The notes beneath the pieces were generated by a model, which was not told the origin of the DNA, made no database searches, and saw only the letters and a list, made by a program, of their open reading frames with translations. Of a stretch of DNA of 64,000 nt, positions 60,167-64,000 are shown in pieces. Each line of letters starts with the position of its first letter. Within the stretch, counting starts at the first letter, position 1. The translations under genes and the position numbers were made by a program. The DNA comes from Mobilitalea torta (GTDB lineage: Bacteria > Bacillota > Clostridia > Lachnospirales > Lachnospiraceae), in assembly GCF_050433395.1 (NCBI RefSeq), contig NZ_JBNPXH010000003.1, positions 372,001 through 436,000 of the forward strand. Reading direction: 5' to 3'.

Positions 60167-60246
60167 AGGCTCTCCCAGCTTCTTGATGCTTTGTAATATC
60201 ATATGATACGGTACGGGGTTTTATCACATTACCTGAACCGGCTTTT

Positions 60247-61065
60247 CTATTGCCAGAGTTCAAGTCTTGGCCGAGCGGGATCACAGTCCTGACAACGGAT
60301 GGTTTTTGTGGCGGCGGAAAGCTTCCATAGATAATAACACGCCTCCCGGGACATATGATCGGCCATCAGAGGATGGAGAGAGCCAAGGACCCTTTGATCC
60401 ATGCGCTGATCCCGCAGAGTATCCAGAAATTCTATGAATTCCATAACAAGAGCCGCGCTCTGCTCGTTCATCCGGGTCAGAGCCGGAAACTGCTGAAGCT
60501 GGGTTCTGAGGTATCCCTTCATCTGAAGTGACTTATGGTACAGTTCCAGGAACTGCTGCTCGTACCGGCTGGCCCGTTGAAGAAGCTCCTGCTCGCAGCG
60601 GTCCAAGGATGCAGAGAGGGAGGAGGCATGCCCTGCGGCATCGGACAGCCATAGCATATGGTAGCACAGGGGATGCCAGATCATCGGAGTGCGGTGATAA
60701 AGGGCGGTTAGGAGGTTAAGGTACTCCTCTGTTTCATTAAGCATATCATTCAGGAAGGAAGGACCGGGTCCCGCAGCCCGGTCGGAAGCCAATGCGGCAG
60801 CTAACAGACCGAGTTTGAATTCCCGGAACCGGTATGCGGTCTCCCATGCGTTTTGATTTAAGTCTTCCAACTCTTGTTCTGACAGGAACTTCCGGGCAGT
60901 CTCCAGGAGATTGTCAAAAAGCAGCAGAAATTCCTGCACCGTAATGATCTGCTCTGCTTCCGAAGGTGCCAGGGAAAATAAAAGAAACCTGGAATGATCA
61001 CCCAGAATTTGCAGCCAGAAACGGTGTTCAAAGAGAACGGATTCTATGGTTGAATTAATGTCCAA
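60247..61065 (-). CDS. DUF2935 ferritin-like/hemerythrin-like protein
   Basis: A 272-aa all-helical protein of the DUF2935 family with metal-ligand-like motifs FEHRFWLQILGDHSRF and HPLMADHMSREACYYLW. Structures of the family show two four-helix bundles with metal sites, but the function is not known. I place the start at TTG 61065, seven bases after GGGGG; ATG 61083 lies inside a hairpin without a ribosome site. It sits between yitT-like and rubrerythrin genes in the same direction. Confidence 0.85.
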   Translation of the reverse strand: MDINSTIESVLFEHRFWLQILGDHSRFLLFSLAPSEAEQIITVQEFLLLFDNLLETARKFLSEQELEDLNQNAWETAYRFREFKLGLLAAALASDRAAGPGPSFLNDMLNETEEYLNLLTALYHRTPMIWHPLCYHMLWLSDAAGHASSLSASLDRCEQELLQRASRYEQQFLELYHKSLQMKGYLRTQLQQFPALTRMNEQSAALVMEFIEFLDTLRDQRMDQRVLGSLHPLMADHMSREACYYLWKLSAATKTIRCQDCDPARPRLELWQ

Positions 61066-61070
61066 GAGAT

Positions 61071-61113
61071 AGCCCCCATGCATATATTCTATTTCAGTAT
61101 ATGCATGGGGGCT
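61071..61113. promoter_or_regulatory. Perfect 16-bp-arm hairpin over the DUF2935 ribosome site
   Basis: AGCCCCCATGCATATA (61071-61086) is the exact reverse complement of 61098-61113, with an 11-nt loop. On the minus strand the 3' arm contains the GGGGG that would act as ribosome site. No T-run follows, so it is not a plain terminator of the upstream gene. Confidence 0.8.
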
Positions 61114-61153
61114 GTATTTAGGTGAATTATATTACAGCTTCTGACGGTTTGAA

Positions 61154-62017
61154 TTATGCACGGAAGCCCCGGCCGATGATTTCACTGGTATTTGTAATCA
61201 GAAGAAAGGCCTCCGGTTCTATCTGTTTGATATGTTTTCTTAACAGGACCGCCTGGGAACGGTTCATAACTGCAAGGACGATTTTCTTTTCCTTATCTGT
61301 AAAAGCACCCTTTGCATCAAATACCGTGGCACTGCGGTGCAGGGTATTCAGAATGTAATCACAGATGGGCTTTGGATTGGTACAGATAATTGTAAAATAC
61401 TTATTCAGATTCAGGTTTTCAATCACGACATCGATCATGGTGGATTTTAAGAACAGACCCAGCAGGGACAGCAATCCGGTGGTAATGCCGAATACCGGGA
61501 AGACGGCAACCGTGAGTAAAAAGTCGGTGATCAAAAGGGAGCGTCCGATGTCAATATTGCTGTATTTCTTCAAGAGCATGGCAATCACGTCGGTTCCTCC
61601 GGTGGAGGCACCGATATTAAACAGCAATGCTGCGCCTACGGAGGGTAGGATCACCGCAAACGCCAGTTCCAGCAAAGGCTGGTTTGTGAGCGGACCCTCC
61701 ATGGGGACAAGAACCTCCAAGGCCCGCAGGGCCAAGGAGAGCAGCAGACTTCCGTATACGGTGCGGTTGCCGAAGCTTTTACCGAGAAAAGCATATCCCA
61801 CCACTAAAAGGATGGAGTTTATAATCAGCACGATGGTACCGGAGCTTATACTATTTCCAAAGATTTTGCTTAATATAATAGCAATGCCCGTGACTCCTCC
61901 GATGGAGAAATTGTTAGGAAATTTGAAGAAATAGACACCGAATACCACCAGTAATGTGCCGATGGTGATCAGAGAATATTCTTTTAGTTTCCGAAAGATG
62001 GATGAATTTTGGTCCAA
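61154..62017 (-). CDS. YitT-family membrane protein (DUF161/DUF2179)
   Basis: A 287-aa protein: five or six membrane spans (YSLITIGTLLVVFGVYFF, NFSIGGVTGIAIILSKI, NIGASTGGTDVIAMLLKK) and a C-terminal DUF2179 domain (MNRSQAVLLRKHIKQIEPEAF). The family is widespread and its transport role is undefined. TTG 62017 follows GGAGGGTAATAC, giving the typical start; the 23 codons upstream to 62086 are cut. It heads a minus-strand series with DUF2935 and rubrerythrin. Confidence 0.9.
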   Translation of the reverse strand: MDQNSSIFRKLKEYSLITIGTLLVVFGVYFFKFPNNFSIGGVTGIAIILSKIFGNSISSGTIVLIINSILLVVGYAFLGKSFGNRTVYGSLLLSLALRALEVLVPMEGPLTNQPLLELAFAVILPSVGAALLFNIGASTGGTDVIAMLLKKYSNIDIGRSLLITDFLLTVAVFPVFGITTGLLSLLGLFLKSTMIDVVIENLNLNKYFTIICTNPKPICDYILNTLHRSATVFDAKGAFTDKEKKIVLAVMNRSQAVLLRKHIKQIEPEAFLLITNTSEIIGRGFRA

Positions 62018-62134
62018 AGTATTACCCTCCCTAAGATACAAATAATTAACTAGAGAAAGTATGCTATTATGCGGACAAAATGTCAAGGGGAATCTGGAGC
62101 TATCGGAAGGACTGTTACGGCGAGCTGTGCAAAA

Positions 62135-62394
62135 CTACTTTGTGATTCTTTTACATCTGACATAACCAATTACAAGGGTCAGCACGGAGATAGATATTAA
62201 TATGAAATAAGTAAGGATATCCCAGATGTCAATCAGGGGTTCGCCTATCAATTTTGAAATAGTATAGTTGATCCGCGTTCCCATTTTGAAACAGCCTTGT
62301 CCGTAACTCCTAGTTGATCAGCCAGTTCCTTTTGTGTTAATCTTTTTTCTTTTCTCAATTCTGCGATGAACGGAGCAAATTTTTCGTTATCCAT
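62135..62394 (-). pseudogene. XRE-family HTH regulator with C-terminal membrane span, internally deleted
   Basis: ATG 62394 opens MDNEKFAPFIAELRKEKRLT and QKELADQLGVTDKAVSKWERG, a clear XRE helix-turn-helix, then STILFQN and TGA at 62250-62248. In another frame, overlapping this end, TISKLIGEPLIDIWDILTYF... continues into a membrane span (FILISISVLTLVIGYV) and ends RCKRITK at 62135. Normal members of this family have a longer middle. A deletion with frame shift joined the two ends. The HTH piece could still be expressed. Confidence 0.75.
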
Positions 62395-62543
62395 AAAATG
62401 TCCTCATTTCGTATATGAAATTTTGTCTGTGCCGTTTTGCCGGCAGCATTTATTTTGATTTTAGCTGGAAGACGGATACTTTACAACCGACTATAAGTTT
62501 AATCTGCCGGGTAAACCGGCGGTAGAGTAGTGTTTCTGCCGAT

Positions 62544-62549
62544 ATTATA
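62544..62549 (-). promoter_or_regulatory. Extended -10 promoter for the XRE gene
   Basis: Minus-strand TGG-TATAAT (hexamer 62549-62544), with a 150-nt leader that holds a CTGCCGG/CCGGCGG hairpin near 62503-62521. The rest of 62395-62730 shows a TTTGGTA/TACCAAA pairing (62680-62720) and no supported gene. Confidence 0.45.
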
Positions 62550-62730
62550 CCATTTAATTTAGAAACAGGTTAATATTTTTTGCAGGAATATTAATTTAGA
62601 AGGAACGGATTTTTCTTCTCCTCCGTCTAATGAGTGTGATGGATGTGACAGGAAAGGAGGTTATAACATAGCGGAGTCCGTTTGGTACCGACGGAAATCT
62701 TCGCACTGATACCAAAGATGGAAGATAAGG

Positions 62731-62829
62731 ATGAATGATAATACTTTAGGTTTTGAATATATAGCGGATGGAAGAACCCTGGCATCCGACAATGCGGAAG
62801 GAAAGGGTTATCAGAAATGGAGGAAATAA
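62731..62829 (+). CDS. Possible 32-aa ORF coupled to the secreted protein gene
   Basis: ATG 62731 follows GATAAGG and encodes MNDNTLGFEYIADGRTLASD... to TAA 62827-62829, which overlaps the ribosome site of the next gene. No family is recognised. It may serve translational coupling, or be chance. Confidence 0.3.
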   Translation: MNDNTLGFEYIADGRTLASDNAEGKGYQKWRK

Positions 62830-62831
62830 AA

Positions 62832-63509
62832 ATGATAAAGAAAAATATAGCAAAGGCAATGATACTGGGATTATGCATGGCGGCTTTTTCTACCAGCTCT
62901 GCGTATGCGATGATGGCAGAGACACCTGCTTCGGTGGGAGCTTCTTCCGGGCAGTCGGAGGCATTGAATCAAAAACAGCAGGAGATAGATGCGATTCTTT
63001 TTAAGGATAAAGCGAACGAGATTGAGAAGCAGGGCTTTATGGTTAATTATACCGGAGTGGCGGAAGATGTGGTTGAGATCGGTATCTCCCCCTATAGCGA
63101 AGAGAATGCGGCATTTGTATACGAGCTTGTAGGTAAGGATGAGGTTAAGGTAGTGGAAATGGATCAATCCGTTATATATGCAACCGGTGTTGCGCCGGAC
63201 GAGGCAGTCAGCGACGATGAAATGGATGCAGAGGTAGTCATGTACAATGATGCGGCGGAGGATACAGAGGAAGAGCTAAAGATTCAAATAGAAAAAACGT
63301 CTGGGGCAGAAGGGGAAAACACAGGAGAAGAAAAGGTATATAAGACTACTGCCCAGGTTGGCGCAGACGGTGAAAAAGTTGTGGCTGCACAGGATCAAGC
63401 TGCAAAACAGGACGGGATACTGGTTCCGGTAATGATTATTACAGCAGTCATTCTCATCGGAGGCACCAGTTTTATTGTAATAAATAAGAAGAAAGCAGTA
63501 AGGAAATAA
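62832..63509 (+). CDS. Exported, C-terminally membrane-anchored protein of unknown function
   Basis: A 225-aa protein: signal peptide (AKAMILGLCMAAFSTSSAYA), a compact domain (about 30-105) with GFMVNYTGVAEDVVEIGISPYSEENA, an acidic stretch (about 110-170), and a C-terminal span (ILVPVMIITAVILIGGTSFIVI) followed by KKKAVRK. The topology puts the domain outside the cell, anchored at its C-terminus like a surface protein but with no LPxTG motif. ATG 62832 with GGAGG is preferred over 62817. Function unknown. Confidence 0.8.
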   Translation: MIKKNIAKAMILGLCMAAFSTSSAYAMMAETPASVGASSGQSEALNQKQQEIDAILFKDKANEIEKQGFMVNYTGVAEDVVEIGISPYSEENAAFVYELVGKDEVKVVEMDQSVIYATGVAPDEAVSDDEMDAEVVMYNDAAEDTEEELKIQIEKTSGAEGENTGEEKVYKTTAQVGADGEKVVAAQDQAAKQDGILVPVMIITAVILIGGTSFIVINKKKAVRK

Positions 63510-63531
63510 GAACAAAAGCTGCTATAGGATC

Positions 63532-63588
63532 CTGCCGCCTGGGAGAGAATGTTATGAACCACATTCTCCCCCAGGCGGCAGCTTTTTA
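63532..63588 (+). terminator. Strong terminator after the anchored protein
   Basis: CTGCCGCCTGGG-AGAGAATGT (from 63532) pairs with ACATTCTC-CCCCAGGCGGCAG (to 63581), about 19 bp, followed by CTTTTTATTT. Confidence 0.9.
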
Positions 63589-63664
63589 TTTATCGTTACA
63601 GATCAGCAGGTTAAAGTGTTGCATTTGCCTGAAACTGCGAGTAAAATAAAGATAGACTTGTACA

Positions 63665-63673
63665 TGTTATAAT
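63665..63673 (+). promoter_or_regulatory. Extended -10 promoter for the oxidoreductase gene
   Basis: TGT-TATAAT (hexamer 63668-63673), no good -35, 18 bp before the start codon. Confidence 0.55.
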
Positions 63674-63690
63674 AGCGAGGAGACTTAACG

Positions 63691-64000
63691 ATGAAAACTG
63701 TGAGATGGGGTTTGATCGGTGCCGGAAATATATCTTCAAAATTTGCAAAAGCGTTAAATTCATTGGAGAATACGCAGATCACAGCGATAGCCTCCAGAGA
63801 TATTGTCAGAGCCAGAGACTTTGCAGAACGCTTTCATGTGGAAAAGGCTTACGGCAGTTATGAGGAAATGGTCCGGGAACCGGAAATCGACGTGATCTAT
63901 ATTGGAACACCGCATACGGAACACAGAGCAAATGCGAAGCTTTGTATTATTAATAAGAAGGCGGTCCTGTGTGAAAAGCCGTTTACCTTGAATTGTGAAG
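63691..64000 (+). CDS. Gfo/Idh/MocA-family oxidoreductase, 3'-truncated by window edge
   Basis: The first 103 residues are seen: VRWGLIGAGNISSKFAKAL (Rossmann GxGxxS loop), ITAIASRDIVRARDFAERF, IDVIYIGTPHTEHRANAKL and VLCEKPF, the family's conserved EKP lysine. These NAD(P)-dependent enzymes oxidise or reduce sugars and inositols. GCGAGGAG precedes ATG 63691. The C-terminal substrate-binding half is outside the window, so the substrate cannot be guessed. Confidence 0.92.
   Translation, partial: MKTVRWGLIGAGNISSKFAKALNSLENTQITAIASRDIVRARDFAERFHVEKAYGSYEEMVREPEIDVIYIGTPHTEHRANAKLCIINKKAVLCEKPFTLNCE

Noticed and set aside
61365..61934. 189-aa + strand frame opposite the YitT-like gene
   Set aside because: Antisense to a membrane-protein gene with clear motifs and start.

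Overview
The window reads as chromosome of a low-to-mid GC anaerobic Firmicute, most likely a Lachnospiraceae (Clostridium cluster XIVa) member. The grounds are the SCIFF peptide with its radical SAM maturase, HemZ, DUF4317, DUF1538 with P-II-like partners, a fluoride riboswitch operon, strong purine-rich Shine-Dalgarno (SD) sites with frequent GTG/TTG starts, and consensus sigma-A promoters. No rRNA, tRNA, CRISPR array, transposase or phage gene was seen. All calls come from reading the sequence; nothing was searched against a database.

Layout. 1-9.9 kb: 3' part of a GH3 glycosidase, an OhrR-type MarR regulator divergent from a nitroreductase, a RodA/FtsW-type protein, a CPBP protease, a papain-like hypothetical, an M3 oligopeptidase, a stand-alone PTS IIC and a small conserved protein. 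10-14.4 kb (minus strand): response regulator, ABC ATPase, ABC permease and histidine kinase in one cluster, then degV. 14.7-25 kb: two small or damaged genes, the SCIFF pair scfA-scfB, then recJ, apt, rel, an MBL hydrolase and hemZ. 25-31.5 kb: a second two-component system with a MacB-like ABC exporter, then hisS. 31.7-38.6 kb: a chemosensory operon (mcp, cheA, cheW, cheY, cheR, cheB) behind a consensus promoter.

39-41.5 kb is a patch of decay and regulation: an AraC/GyrI gene broken by one nonsense codon, a TetR-flavodoxin pair behind a 47-bp perfect palindromic region, and the tail of a ferredoxin-type aldo/keto reductase. 41.6-44.2 kb is a fluoride-responsive operon (riboswitch, CPA antiporter, CLC-type channel). 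44.2-46.4 kb has a tandem repeat and a folded leader ahead of an ECF sigma/anti-sigma pair. 46.5-51.8 kb is a glycan-use operon (GH38 alpha-mannosidase, an unknown 218-aa protein, a GPH symporter). 52-56.9 kb holds an ArsC/Spx-like protein, a RhaM-like protein, the DUF1538 plus two P-II-like genes, DUF4317 and an MGMT-like protein. 57-64 kb has a CAP-domain surface protein, a VanY-like peptidase, rubrerythrin, DUF2935, YitT, a collapsed XRE gene, a secreted membrane-anchored protein and the start of a Gfo/Idh/MocA oxidoreductase.

The most interesting candidates for undescribed biology are the DUF1538 membrane protein with its paired P-II-like genes and an apparently leaderless promoter, the structured leader of the sigma-factor operon, the hairpin between the SCIFF precursor and its maturase, and a perfect 18-bp inverted repeat inside the hemZ coding region. 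Both two-component/ABC loci carry three tandem 11-bp direct repeats just upstream of the ABC promoter, which suggests each regulator controls its own exporter.
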